Origin: JBHIBC01 sp046758905
GTDB lineage: Bacteria > Acidobacteriota > Polarisedimenticolia > Gp22-AA2
Assembly: GCA_046758905.1 (NCBI GenBank)
Contig: JBHIBC010000033.1
Coordinates: 1-29,916 of the forward strand
Direction: 5' to 3'
Length of the DNA stretch: 29,916 nucleotides
This document shows positions 6,981-17,362 of the stretch, in pieces. The notes beneath the pieces were generated by a model. The model ran no database searches and was not told where the DNA came from. It was given only the letters and a program-made list of their open reading frames with translations. Within the stretch, counting starts at the first letter, position 1. Every line of letters begins with the position of its first letter. The translations under genes were made by a program, and so were the position numbers.

Positions 6981-8564
6981 ATGAAGAGAAACGGTCAGCT
7001 GCTCACGCTGGCGCTCATCGCCTCGGCCTCCGTGATCTTCGGCATGGTCCTGGCGGGCGGTCTGAACCTCACGGTGCCCGGCCGGACCGCGCAGCCCGCC
7101 TTCGCGGACGACCAGCCGCTGCACGCGGCGGCGCGGGCGCAGATGACGGCCAGCGGCCGCCCCGGCAGCATCCCCGCGTCCTTCGCGGACATCGCGGAGA
7201 TGGTCAACCCGGCGGTCGTGAGCATCACCGCGACCGAATTGATCGAGCCGCGCAGGAGGGGCCGGCGGCCGTTCCACGGCGACCCGTTCGAGTTCTTCTT
7301 CGGCCCGGAGCGGCGCCGCTTCCCGATGGAGCCCGAGGAGCCGCGCTTCGAGCACAGCGGGGGATCCGGCTTTCTGATCAGCGACGACGGGTTCATCCTC
7401 ACGAACTACCACGTCGTCGAGAACGCCTCGCGCATCCGCGTCACCCTGAGCGGCGACCCCCGCGACTACGACGCACAGGTCGTCGGCAGCGACCCGAGCA
7501 CCGACCTGGCCCTGATCAAGGTCGACCTCGGCAAGAAGCTCCCGTACCTGCGCCTCGGGGACTCGGACTCCATCCGCGTGGGCGACTGGGTGGTGGCGGT
7601 CGGCAACCCGCTGGCCTACGACCACACCGTCACGGTTGGGGTGGTGAGCGCCAAGGGACGACGGCTGGGGTCGAGCCTCGGCGGCCGCGATTTCAGCTTC
7701 GACGATTTCATCCAGACCGACGCCGCCATCAACTTCGGCAACTCGGGGGGCCCCCTGGTCAACATCTCCGGCGAGGTGATCGGCGTCAACACCGCCATCA
7801 GCAGCGTCGGCGAGGGGATCGGCTTCGCGGTGCCGATCAACATCGCCAAGGGGATCCTGGACCAGCTCAAGACCAGCGGACGGGTCTCCCGGGGGTACCT
7901 GGGGATCACGCTCGGGCCGATCACCCCGGACCTGCAGGAGGCCTGGGGCCTCGAGGACGACCGGGGGGCCGTGGTGCAGTCGGTCCTCTCCGACTTTCCG
8001 GCGGCCAGGGCGGGCGTCAAGCGCGGCGACGTCATCGTGGCGGTCGACGGCACGCGGGTGGAGAGCACCGAGCAGGTCGTCCGCCTGGTGTCGTCGAAGG
8101 CCCCGGGCACGACCGTGGAGCTGACCGTCCTGCGCGAGGGCCGCGAGGTCACGATCCGGGCCGAGCTGGTCGATCGGCCGCCGCGCGGCCGCCCGGAAGC
8201 CGGAAGGGGCGGGGAGGGACAGCCCGGGCGCGGCGAGCCGATCGAGGAGAAGCTGGGCCTCGTCGTGGGCGACCTGAGCCCCGGGGTGCTCGAGCAGATC
8301 GACCTGCCCCGCGACACCGAGGGCGTCATCGTGACGCGCATCTCGCAGGCCTCGGAGGCGTTCGAGAAGGGGCTCGGGCGGACGGACGTCATCGCCGAGG
8401 TGAACCGCGTTCCGGTCCGCAGCGTCGGCGACTTCCGACGCGAGATCCGCAAGGCCCGCCCCGGCGATCTGATCGTGCTCTACGTGATCCACCCGCCGAC
8501 CAGGACGGGAGGCGACCCGCAGTCGCGCTACGTCACTCTGCGCCTGCGGGAGGAAGAGGACTAG
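6981..8564 (+). CDS. htrA: HtrA/DegP-family periplasmic serine protease with two PDZ domains
   Basis: 527 residues. An N-terminal membrane segment (about 7-32) acts as signal peptide or anchor. The trypsin-like domain has the triad His144 (TNYHVVENA), Asp175 (STDLALIKV) and Ser255 (GNSGGPL). An LA-like loop rich in acidic and aromatic residues (DPFEFFFGPERRR) precedes it, as in DegP/DegQ. Two PDZ domains follow, at about 300-390 (starting RGYLGITLG) and about 415-515. The family degrades or refolds misfolded envelope proteins as oligomers. It has its own sigma-70 promoter and a strong terminator, so it forms a monocistronic unit. Confidence 0.95.
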   Translation: MKRNGQLLTLALIASASVIFGMVLAGGLNLTVPGRTAQPAFADDQPLHAAARAQMTASGRPGSIPASFADIAEMVNPAVVSITATELIEPRRRGRRPFHGDPFEFFFGPERRRFPMEPEEPRFEHSGGSGFLISDDGFILTNYHVVENASRIRVTLSGDPRDYDAQVVGSDPSTDLALIKVDLGKKLPYLRLGDSDSIRVGDWVVAVGNPLAYDHTVTVGVVSAKGRRLGSSLGGRDFSFDDFIQTDAAINFGNSGGPLVNISGEVIGVNTAISSVGEGIGFAVPINIAKGILDQLKTSGRVSRGYLGITLGPITPDLQEAWGLEDDRGAVVQSVLSDFPAARAGVKRGDVIVAVDGTRVESTEQVVRLVSSKAPGTTVELTVLREGREVTIRAELVDRPPRGRPEAGRGGEGQPGRGEPIEEKLGLVVGDLSPGVLEQIDLPRDTEGVIVTRISQASEAFEKGLGRTDVIAEVNRVPVRSVGDFRREIRKARPGDLIVLYVIHPPTRTGGDPQSRYVTLRLREEED

Positions 8565-8617
8565 GGGACCGCCGCGCGGCGCGCGCCCGCGGCGAGAGGA
8601 CGAGCGCCTCCGAATCG

Positions 8618-8649
8618 GCGGGGCCCGCACCGGCGGGCCCCGCTTTTTT
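8618..8649 (+). terminator. Rho-independent terminator after htrA
   Basis: A perfect 11-bp GC stem (8618-8628 with 8633-8643), a 4-nt loop (ACCG) and six T residues (8644-8649), 54 nt after the htrA stop. It separates htrA from the following regulator/beta-oxidation genes. Confidence 0.92.
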
Positions 8650-8653
8650 GCTG

Positions 8654-8659
8654 TATCAT
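8654..8659 (+). promoter_or_regulatory. Weak candidate -10 element for the regulator/beta-oxidation operon
   Basis: TATCAT directly follows the htrA terminator and is the only -10-like hexamer I see in 8650-8737. No -35 match lies 16-18 nt upstream because the terminator stem occupies that place. A promoter is expected here as the terminator isolates the next gene, but this assignment is tentative. Confidence 0.25.
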
Positions 8660-8737
8660 CAGAGCCCGTTTCCACGGAGAGCGGTCTCCCCGGCCGCCGC
8701 CCGTCGCTACGCTTCGGCCCGCGCTCCAGGGGTTCGC

Positions 8738-10153
<1,416 letters not shown>

Positions 10154-10193
10154 GGGACCACGGCGACCGCCCGGGTCGAGCGCGGCCGGGGAG

Positions 10194-11480
10194 ATGACCG
10201 GACGGCGGGGCGTGGTCATCGTCGACGGGGTGCGCACCCCCTTCTGCAAGGCCTGGGGGCGGCTCAAGGCGGTGCCGGCGGATGAGCTGTCGCGCATCAC
10301 CCTGGGCGAGGCGATGGCGCGCATCGACCTCGACCCGGAGCTGGTGGACGAGGTGATCGTCGGCAACATCGCCCAGCCGGCCGACTCGACGACGCTGGCC
10401 CGGGTGGCGGCGCTGAAGGCCGGCGTGCCGCGCCGGGTCCCGGCCTTCACCCTGAACCAGAACTGCGCCTCCGGTCTGCAGGCGATCGTGGCGGCCTATC
10501 ACCGCATCGAGTCGGGGCTCGCGGACGTGGTGATCGCCGGCGGCGCCGAGTCGATGTCGCGCATCCCCTTCCTGTATCCCGACTCCTTCGTGGAGCGCGT
10601 GATGGGCCTGCGCAGGGCGCGTACGGCGATCGGCAGGGCGGCCGCCCTGCTGCGCTTCCGGTGCCGGGACCTGCGGCCCGTCCCGGCGCTCGAGGTGGGG
10701 CTGCGGGACGCCATCTGCGGCCTGAACATGGGGGAGACGGCCGAGGTGCTGGCGCGCCGGTTCCACATCGGGCGCGGGGAGCAGGACGCCTTCGCGCTCG
10801 AGAGCCACCGCCGGGCGGTCGCGGCGCGGCCGGTCCTGAGGGAGGAGATCGTGCCGGTCTTCCCGCCCCCGCGCCTGGATCCGGTGCTCGACGACCTCGG
10901 GCCGCGGGAGGATCAGTCGATGGAGCAGCTCGCGAAGCTGAGGCCGGTCTTCGACCGCCGCTACGGCACCGTGACCGCCGGGAACTCGTGCATGATCACG
11001 GACGGCGCGGCCGCCGTGGTGGTGGCCTCGGAGGAGCGCGTCCGCCAGCTCGGCATCCCGTATCTCGGCCGGATCCGGTCGTTCGGCTTCGCCGGGCTGG
11101 ACCCGTCGACGATGGGTCTCGGGCCGGTCCACGCGACCGCCGTGGCGCTCCGCCGGGCGGGTGTCGGGATGGACGATCTGCAGCTGTTCGAGATCAACGA
11201 GGCGTTCGCCGCGCAGGTGCTCGCCGTCCGGCGGGCGTTCGGCTCGACGGAGTTCGCGCGCGACCATCTCGGCCTGGCCTCCCCGCCGGGCGAGCCCGAC
11301 CCCGAGAGGACCAACGTGAACGGCGGGGCGATCGCCCTCGGGCATCCGGTCGGCTGCTCGGGCACCCGGCTCGCCCTGACCCTCCTCAAGGAGATGGCGC
11401 GGCGCGATCTGACCCTCGGCCTGGCCACACTGTGCGTGGGCGGGGGTCAGGGCGCGGCGCTGATCCTGGAGAGATCGTGA
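10194..11480 (+). CDS. fadI: Acetyl-CoA acyltransferase (FadI-type 3-ketoacyl-CoA thiolase)
   Basis: 428 residues. It cleaves 3-ketoacyl-CoA with CoA to acetyl-CoA and a shortened acyl-CoA, the last step of beta-oxidation. The full triad is visible: nucleophile Cys91 (NQNCASGLQAI), His384 (ALGHPVGCSG) and Cys414 (LCVGGGQG). The glycine-rich C-terminal signature and NEAFAAQ motif are present. An insertion around residues 130-165 (RFRCRDLRPVPALE) and the overall length are closer to FadI than FadA. It is followed 37 nt later by a FadJ-like gene, the natural partner in the trifunctional complex. A GGGGAG abuts the ATG at 10194; a start at the GTG at 10212 is an alternative. Confidence 0.9.
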   Translation: MTGRRGVVIVDGVRTPFCKAWGRLKAVPADELSRITLGEAMARIDLDPELVDEVIVGNIAQPADSTTLARVAALKAGVPRRVPAFTLNQNCASGLQAIVAAYHRIESGLADVVIAGGAESMSRIPFLYPDSFVERVMGLRRARTAIGRAAALLRFRCRDLRPVPALEVGLRDAICGLNMGETAEVLARRFHIGRGEQDAFALESHRRAVAARPVLREEIVPVFPPPRLDPVLDDLGPREDQSMEQLAKLRPVFDRRYGTVTAGNSCMITDGAAAVVVASEERVRQLGIPYLGRIRSFGFAGLDPSTMGLGPVHATAVALRRAGVGMDDLQLFEINEAFAAQVLAVRRAFGSTEFARDHLGLASPPGEPDPERTNVNGGAIALGHPVGCSGTRLALTLLKEMARRDLTLGLATLCVGGGQGAALILERS

Positions 11481-11517
11481 CGACGCCGGGACCGGCGGGC
11501 GGGGCCGGGGAGGCGGG

Positions 11518-13731
11518 ATGAGTCCGGAGCGGAGCGGCACGGCGGGAGAGGTCGGCGGGCGGACGCTGCCGCTCGAGGGGCCGGGCGTCCTGTTCGAGAC
11601 GCGGCGCGACGGCCTCGCCTTCCTGATCTTCGATCGTCCCGGAGCGAAGGTGAACACCATCGACGCGCCGATCGTCGCGGTCCTGGAGATCCTCCTGGAC
11701 CGGGCGGCGCACGACAAGGACGTGCGCGGCATGGTCGTGACCAGCGCCAAGCCGGGGTCGTTCATCGCCGGGGCCGACGTGCGGGAGATCCAGGCGCTCG
11801 GCTCCGCCCAGCAGGCGGAGAGCGCCTCCCGGAAGGGACAGCGTCTGTTCGACTCGATAGAGAGGCTGCCGTTCCCGGTGGTGGCGGCCATCAGCGGCAC
11901 CTGCCTCGGCGGCGGCACCGAGCTGGCCCTCGCCTGCCACTTCAGGGTGGCCGCCGACGACCCCCGCACCGAGATCGGCCTGCCGGAGGTGCGCCTCGGG
12001 ATCCTCCCGGCGTGGGGCGGCACGCAGCGCCTGCCGCGCCGCGTGGGGCTCTCGGCCGCGCTGGACATGATCCTGACCGGCAAGACCCTCGACGCGCGGC
12101 GCGCGCTCCGGGCCGGGCTCGTCGACGCCGTGGCCCCTCCGGAGTATCTGCTCGAGGCGGCCGAGCGGATGGTGCGGGAGGCCGCCGACGGGAAGCGGGC
12201 GCCGCGGCGCAGGATGGGCGACGGGTCGCTGGCCCGGCTCAACCCGATCCGCCGGGCGCGGCTCGCGGTCGCGGCGCGGCTGGCCCGCCGGCGGCTCGGG
12301 AGGAGGCTCAACGAGGCGCACTACCCGGCCCCCTTCCGGGCTCTCGAGACCGTGATCCACGGCCTGAAGCACGGCACGGAGTCGGGCCTGAGGCGCGAGA
12401 TGGAGAACGTCGGCCAGCTCGCGGTCGGCCCGACGTCGAAAAACCTGGTGGCGCTGTTCTTCCTGCAGCAGGCGGCGCGCAAGGAGGGTGGCGCGGGCGC
12501 CGCCGCGGCGCCTCGCAAGGTGGGCGCCGTGACGGTCGTCGGGGCCGGCACGATGGGCGGCGGGATCGCCCAGGCGCTGTCCCGCGCCGGGATCGCCGTC
12601 CGCCTGAAGGACATCGAGATCGGCGCGCTGGCCCGCGGCATGAGGGCCGCTCACGAGCTGTCGGCGGCCGAGCTCAGGAAGGGCCGGATCCAGCGCAGGG
12701 AGTTCGACCAGCGCATGGCGCTCATCCGGCCGACGCTCGACTACTCGGGCGTGCGGCGCTGCGACGTCGTGCTCGAGGCGGTGGTCGAGTCGATCGATGT
12801 CAAGCGGAAGGTGCTGCAGGAGATCGAGGCGGCGATCCCCGAGGGGACCATCTTCGCCACCAACACCTCCTCGCTGCCGATCGCCGAGATCGCTTCCTCC
12901 GCCCGGCGGCCCCAGGACGTGGTCGGGATGCACTTCTTCAACCCCGTCCACCGCATGCCCCTCGTGGAGGTGATCCGCGGGCCGCGGACCTCCGACGAGG
13001 CGGTCGCCACCGTCGCCGCGCTGGCGCGGCGGATCGGCAAGAGCTCGGTGGTGGTCTCCGACTCGCCCGGCTTCCTCGTCAACCGCATCCTGACCACCTA
13101 CCTCGGCGAGGCGCTGGTCATGCTCGAGGACGGGGCCCGCATCGAGGAGGTCGACCGGACGATGGTCGATTTCGGCATGCCGATGGGCCCGTTCGCGGTT
13201 CTGGACCGGGTCGGCATCGACGTGGCCGCGCACGTCGCGGCCGTGCTCACCGAGGCCTTCCGGGAGAGGGTTCCCCGCTCCCCCGCGCTGCAGATCCTCA
13301 GGGAGAAGGGCTGGCTCGGCCGCAAGTCGGGCCGGGGTTTCTACGTCTACCGTCACGGCCGGAGGGGCGGCGGCGAGCCGGCGGCGCGCGAGGTCAACGC
13401 CGGGGTCTACAGCCTGGTCTCCGCCCGCGAGAGGATGAGCCTGGACCCGGCGCCGACCGAGTCCCGTCTGGTGCTGCCGATGATCAACGAGGCGGCGCGC
13501 TGCTTGGAGAGCGGCATCGTCGCCTCGCCCGCCGAGGTCGACCTGGCGATGGTGCTGGGGGTCGGCTTCCCGCCCTTCCGGGGCGGGCTGCTGAGGCACG
13601 CCGACGCGCTCGGCGCGGCCGCCGTCGTGCAGGGCCTGGAGGTGCTCGCCGAGCGGCACGGGACCCGCTTCATGGCGACGCGCATGTTGATGGAGATGGC
13701 GGGCGAGCGGCGGCGCTTCTACGGGGACTGA
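11518..13731 (+). CDS. fadJ: FadJ-type bifunctional enoyl-CoA hydratase / 3-hydroxyacyl-CoA dehydrogenase
   Basis: 737 residues, normal for the fused alpha subunit. The N-terminal crotonase domain (about 20-215) has oxyanion-hole segments AGADVREI and CLGGGTELALACH, and the two catalytic glutamates Glu135 and Glu157. Their 22-residue spacing and the DDPRTEIGLPEVRLG segment match FadJ. The dehydrogenase begins near 335 with NAD motif GAGTMGGG (Gly342/344/347); catalytic His472 lies in MHFFNPVHRMP. C-terminal helical domains follow. It hydrates 2-enoyl-CoA and oxidises the product with NAD+. A ribosome site (GGGGAGG, 4-5 nt spacing) supports the ATG. The gene sits between thiolase and acyl-CoA dehydrogenase, giving a complete fatty-acid oxidation set. 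Confidence 0.93.
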   Translation: MSPERSGTAGEVGGRTLPLEGPGVLFETRRDGLAFLIFDRPGAKVNTIDAPIVAVLEILLDRAAHDKDVRGMVVTSAKPGSFIAGADVREIQALGSAQQAESASRKGQRLFDSIERLPFPVVAAISGTCLGGGTELALACHFRVAADDPRTEIGLPEVRLGILPAWGGTQRLPRRVGLSAALDMILTGKTLDARRALRAGLVDAVAPPEYLLEAAERMVREAADGKRAPRRRMGDGSLARLNPIRRARLAVAARLARRRLGRRLNEAHYPAPFRALETVIHGLKHGTESGLRREMENVGQLAVGPTSKNLVALFFLQQAARKEGGAGAAAAPRKVGAVTVVGAGTMGGGIAQALSRAGIAVRLKDIEIGALARGMRAAHELSAAELRKGRIQRREFDQRMALIRPTLDYSGVRRCDVVLEAVVESIDVKRKVLQEIEAAIPEGTIFATNTSSLPIAEIASSARRPQDVVGMHFFNPVHRMPLVEVIRGPRTSDEAVATVAALARRIGKSSVVVSDSPGFLVNRILTTYLGEALVMLEDGARIEEVDRTMVDFGMPMGPFAVLDRVGIDVAAHVAAVLTEAFRERVPRSPALQILREKGWLGRKSGRGFYVYRHGRRGGGEPAAREVNAGVYSLVSARERMSLDPAPTESRLVLPMINEAARCLESGIVASPAEVDLAMVLGVGFPPFRGGLLRHADALGAAAVVQGLEVLAERHGTRFMATRMLMEMAGERRRFYGD

Positions 13732-13767
13732 GCCGGCGAGCGAGCCGGCCTCAAGGGGATCGGGACA

Positions 13768-15534
13768 ATGACCGTCGCGACGGCCGGAGGGACGAGGCGG
13801 TCCGCCCGGGGAGGCGGCGCCCGCCCGAAGAGCTTCATGAAGTCGCTGTTCAACGGCCACCTCGAGGCGGCGATGATCATGCCCTACCCGCGCCAGGACG
13901 CCGAGGCCAGGCAGACCCTGGAGCTGGTGCTCGAGTCCTTCCGCGGCTGGGCGCGGGAGCACCTCGACGGGGCCGAGATCGATCGCCGCGGGACCTTCCC
14001 GGAAGATGCGGTGCGCGGGCTGAAGGAGCTCGGCGTGCTGGGCATGACGATCCCGGAGGCGTACGGGGGGGCGGGCCTGCCGATCACGTCCTACTGCCGC
14101 CTGATGGAGGAGATCTCCCGGTACTGCGCGACCGCCGCCACCATCGTCGGGGCGCACCTCGGCATCGGCAGCAAGGGGATCGTGCTGTACGGGAGCGAGG
14201 AGCAGAAGAAGCGCTGGCTGCCGGCGGTGGCTCGGGGCGAGTTGCTGTGCGCCTACGCGCTGACCGAGCCGGCCTCCGGGTCGGACGCCGCGGCGATGCG
14301 ATCGCGGGCGGTCTGGGACGGGGCGCGGGGCGTCTGGGTGCTCAACGGGACCAAGCGCTTCATCACCAACGGAGGGCACGCGGGCCTGTTCACCGTGTTC
14401 GCGCGCACCGAGGTCGGCGGCGAGGATCGGGTCAGCGCCTTCGTCGTCACCCGCGACCTGCCCGGGGTGTCGACCGGCCGGGAGGAGGAGAAGCTGGGCC
14501 TCAAGGGCTCCTCGACGACCGACCTCGTCCTGGAGGACGTCCCGGTGCCGGCGGACAACGTGCTGGGGGAGCCCGGCCGCGGCTTCAAGTACGCGATGGA
14601 GATCCTGAACGACGGGCGCGTGTCCCTGGCGGCGGGCGCCGTGGGGGCCTCCAAGGAGATGATCGACCACAGCGTCGCGTACGCCAACGAGCGCCGGCAG
14701 TTCAACCGGCCGATCGCCGAGTTCGAGATGATCCGGGGCAAGGTGGCGGAGATGATGACGGGGACCTACGCGGCCGAGAGCATGGTCTACCTCACCACCG
14801 GCCTGGCGGAGCGCGGCGATGCGGACTACTCGATCGAGTCGGCCCTTTCCAAGATCTTCTCCTCGGAGAACGCCTGGCGGGTGGTCAACCACGCGGTGCA
14901 GATCGCCGGCGGCAACGGCTTCATCCGGGAGTACCCGTACGAGCGCCACCTCCGCGACTGCCGGATCAACATGATCTTCGAGGGGACCAACGAGATCCTC
15001 CGGGCCTTCGTGGCCCTCGCCGGCATGCAGGGGCCGGGCGAGGAGCTCAGGAAGGTCGGCCGCGCGCTGCACGACCCGATCGCCCAGATCGGAGTGCTGT
15101 CCGAATTCGCGCTGAAGAGGATTCGCCGGGCGATCGCCCCCGAGCGCTTCCCCGACATCCGCCCGCCGCTCGAACGGGTGGCGGCGCGCGCCGCCCGCTG
15201 CGCCGAGGCGCTGTCGGCCACGGCGGAGCGCGCCCTGCGCCGATACGGCAAGGGGATCGTGGAGCGGGAGTTCATCCAGGAGCGCCTGGCGGAGGCGGCC
15301 GGGGAGCTGTACGCGCTCGTCGCCTGCCTGTCGCGCGCCAACACCCGCATCCAGCGGGAGGGCCTCGAGAGGGCGCGCCGCGACATCCTGCTGACGCGCA
15401 CCTTCAGCAACGGCGCCTGGCGCCGCATCCGGCGCCACCTCCACCGGGTCGAGAAGAACCAGGACGCGAACCTGACCCGGGTCTCGAACCTCGCCCGGAC
15501 CGGGGACGGCTACGGGGAGAGCCTGCTGCCCTGA
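13768..15534 (+). CDS. Acyl-CoA dehydrogenase, VLCAD/ACAD9-like
   Basis: 588 residues, longer than the 380-residue soluble ACADs because of a C-terminal extension (about 420-588), as in VLCAD/ACAD9. FAD-dependent first step of beta-oxidation: acyl-CoA to trans-2-enoyl-CoA. Seen: N-terminal helical domain; beta domain with the substrate/FAD signature YALTEPASGSDA; KRFITNGG; flavin-binding ERRQFNRPIAEFEMI; and catalytic Glu405 in MIFEGTNEILR. It follows fadJ by 36 nt, with AAGGGGAT upstream of the ATG, and ends the operon. The C-terminal helical extension in VLCAD binds membranes; here that is inference. The electron acceptor (ETF) is not encoded in the window. Confidence 0.92.
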   Translation: MTVATAGGTRRSARGGGARPKSFMKSLFNGHLEAAMIMPYPRQDAEARQTLELVLESFRGWAREHLDGAEIDRRGTFPEDAVRGLKELGVLGMTIPEAYGGAGLPITSYCRLMEEISRYCATAATIVGAHLGIGSKGIVLYGSEEQKKRWLPAVARGELLCAYALTEPASGSDAAAMRSRAVWDGARGVWVLNGTKRFITNGGHAGLFTVFARTEVGGEDRVSAFVVTRDLPGVSTGREEEKLGLKGSSTTDLVLEDVPVPADNVLGEPGRGFKYAMEILNDGRVSLAAGAVGASKEMIDHSVAYANERRQFNRPIAEFEMIRGKVAEMMTGTYAAESMVYLTTGLAERGDADYSIESALSKIFSSENAWRVVNHAVQIAGGNGFIREYPYERHLRDCRINMIFEGTNEILRAFVALAGMQGPGEELRKVGRALHDPIAQIGVLSEFALKRIRRAIAPERFPDIRPPLERVAARAARCAEALSATAERALRRYGKGIVEREFIQERLAEAAGELYALVACLSRANTRIQREGLERARRDILLTRTFSNGAWRRIRRHLHRVEKNQDANLTRVSNLARTGDGYGESLLP

Positions 15535-15570
15535 CGGCGGGCGGGCGCCCCGATCCGGATGGGACCGGCT

Positions 15571-17166
15571 TCAGGGGAACCTGTAGATCAGGATCGAGCC
15601 GCCGACCCGCTCGGCCGGCTCGAAGCGTCTCAGCCAGTCGAGGTTCGGCGCGTCGCCCGCCAGGACCACCCGCTTCTTGAGGTTGACCAGGTGGTTCACG
15701 CTGATGGCGTAGACGCCGGGCGGAGGCCTGTCGCTCTCGGCGGCCGCGCGCGTCCAGGGGCGGTAGCGGATCCCGTAGTGCTCGGGCCGGGTGGGGCCCC
15801 AGTAGGCCAGGCGGATCTCGGGGATGCGGCGCCCCCGCTGGTAGCGCGCCAGCCGCTTGAGGTCCTGGCCCCAGTCGACGTTGGAGTCGTGCAGGACGTA
15901 GGGGGCGTTGGCGGGGCTGCCGATCAGCTCGTTGAAGTACGAGAGGAAGTGGGGCGCGCCGCGCAGAACCGACCCCACCATCCACAGCGCGAGCGCGGCC
16001 GCCGCGAGGCCGCGGAGCCGGCCGGGGGAGGCCAGGACGGCCCGGCACCCTCCGGCCGGCACCAGCAGGAGCGCGGTCACGGGGATGAGGTACCGGACAC
16101 CGTAATTGTCGGCGAACAGGCAGACGGCGGCGGCCAGCACCGCGGCCGGTAGGAGGAGGAACCAGAGCGTCCCGCGCGCACGGTGCGGGTCGCGCAGCGC
16201 GACCGTCGTGCCGATCGCGATGGCCGCCAGGCTCGGCAGAGGGGTCTTCAGCAGCAGGGCATAGAGCGGATACCACCAGGCCCCCCCGATGAAGAAGGCG
16301 CCGTGGACGTAGGCGGGATAGTCAACCGGGTGGTTCGCCTGCACCGCCCGGATGCCGTCGAGGTAGAGGGTCAGGTCGGGGGAGAAGAAGTACGATCCCT
16401 GGACGATCGCCGCCATGAGCAGCACGGCGCCGGCCGCGGCCACCGGCCTGCGCAGCCGTGGGGCCGCCGTCCGCGCGGCGCCCTCGCCCTCCGGCCCCGC
16501 CCGCGGCCACCGGACCCACAGGATCAGCAGGAAGACCGGCAGTATGAAGATCGCCGAGAACTTGGAGGCGAGGGCGAGGCCCATCCCGACCGCCGCCAGA
16601 GCCAGGTGGCCCGCTCTTCCGGTCCGTCCGAAGCGCCAGAGGAAGAACAGGGCCCAGACGCCGAAGCACGCGAGGGCCACGTCGGTGGTCACGTAGTGGC
16701 TGTGAGCCAGCAGCGTCGGGTCGAGCGCCGCCAGGAAGAGCGTCACCAGACCCGCCCCGGGGTCGTCGTGCAGGACCCACGACCAGCGGAACAGGAGCGC
16801 CAGCAGCGCGAGCCCGAGCAGCAGGACCGGGAGCCGGCCCCAGAACAGGATCCGGTCGGCGTCCTGCGTGAACAGGAACCGGCTCCCGAAGGTCGGCTGG
16901 AAGCGGTGGTAGCTCAGTCCCGCGTCCGGCTCGGTGGGGGGCATCTTCAGGTCCATCAGGAGCAGCGGCGCGGCGCACACCAGCTTCACGAGCGGCGGGT
17001 GCTCGGGATTGAGCCTCCACTCGTGCTCCTTCCAATAGGCGTAACCGGCCGGAAGGTGGACCCGCTCGTCGGAGGTGAGCGAGTCCCCGGCCATCTCCCA
17101 GAGGGACAGCCCGGCGAAGCCGGCGAGAAGCGCCACAGCGGCGACCAGCGAGGCCCTGCGGCTCAT
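15571..17166 (-). CDS. Polytopic phospholipid-carrier-dependent glycosyltransferase (GT39/PMT-like, GT-C fold)
   Basis: 531 residues with roughly ten hydrophobic segments. A first membrane helix (7-23) is followed by the loop-1 acidic pair Asp33-Glu34 (TSDERVHLPAGYAYW), the catalytic-base position of GT-C transferases such as ArnT and protein mannosyltransferases. A later EHPPLVKL segment is also typical. The C-terminal ~110 residues are soluble (NVDWGQDLKRLARYQRG onward). It probably transfers a sugar from polyprenyl phosphate to an envelope acceptor at the outer face of the inner membrane; donor and acceptor are unknown. The frame extends to 17589, but ATG 17166 is chosen because the upstream part is low-complexity and overlaps the divergent gene. 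Confidence 0.85.
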   Translation of the reverse strand: MSRRASLVAAVALLAGFAGLSLWEMAGDSLTSDERVHLPAGYAYWKEHEWRLNPEHPPLVKLVCAAPLLLMDLKMPPTEPDAGLSYHRFQPTFGSRFLFTQDADRILFWGRLPVLLLGLALLALLFRWSWVLHDDPGAGLVTLFLAALDPTLLAHSHYVTTDVALACFGVWALFFLWRFGRTGRAGHLALAAVGMGLALASKFSAIFILPVFLLILWVRWPRAGPEGEGAARTAAPRLRRPVAAAGAVLLMAAIVQGSYFFSPDLTLYLDGIRAVQANHPVDYPAYVHGAFFIGGAWWYPLYALLLKTPLPSLAAIAIGTTVALRDPHRARGTLWFLLLPAAVLAAAVCLFADNYGVRYLIPVTALLLVPAGGCRAVLASPGRLRGLAAAALALWMVGSVLRGAPHFLSYFNELIGSPANAPYVLHDSNVDWGQDLKRLARYQRGRRIPEIRLAYWGPTRPEHYGIRYRPWTRAAAESDRPPPGVYAISVNHLVNLKKRVVLAGDAPNLDWLRRFEPAERVGGSILIYRFP

Positions 17167-17172
17167 GGCGCC

Positions 17173-17181
17173 ATCGTACCA
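17173..17181 (-). promoter_or_regulatory. Extended -10 promoter giving a leaderless glycosyltransferase mRNA (candidate)
   Basis: On the minus strand TGG-TACGAT (17181-17173) is a TGn-extended -10. Its last base lies exactly 6 nt before the ATG, so transcription would begin at or next to the start codon. No Shine-Dalgarno fits in the remaining 6 nt (GGCGCC). The same geometry occurs at 29666-29678. Confidence 0.45.
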
Positions 17182-17267
17182 TCGGCGGCGGATGGGGCGG
17201 GCGCGGGCGGACGGCGTCGCGCTCGGGAGGGCACCCGGGGGCGGGGAGGCTGCGGGCCCGCTCCGCG

Positions 17268-17297
17268 TTGACCCGGCTCGGGGGGAAGCGATAGCAT
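17268..17297 (+). promoter_or_regulatory. Sigma-70-type promoter for the saccharopine dehydrogenase family gene
   Basis: TTGACC (17268-17273), 18-nt spacer, TAGCAT (17292-17297), with a predicted start near 17304 and a leader of about 59 nt that includes GGGAGAGGG before the ATG at 17363. Confidence 0.65.
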
Positions 17298-17362
17298 CGG
17301 TCCCTCGACGCGACACGGCGGCCTCCGGCGCGGCCGGAGCGACGGGGGAGAGGGCAGCCGGC

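Noticed and set aside
8648..8737. Upstream TTG start for the second NtrC-type regulator
   Set aside because: It would lie in the T-run of the htrA terminator and add 30 residues not found in receivers; ATG 8738 has a good ribosome site.
15535..15570. Terminator between the convergent acyl-CoA dehydrogenase and glycosyltransferase genes
   Set aside because: I found no convincing stem or T-run in this 36-nt gap.
11386..15680. Very long open frames opposite or shifted to the fadJ/acyl-CoA dehydrogenase genes (over 1200 codons)
   Set aside because: Same GC artefact. The frames carrying all catalytic motifs of FadI, FadJ and ACAD are the real ones.
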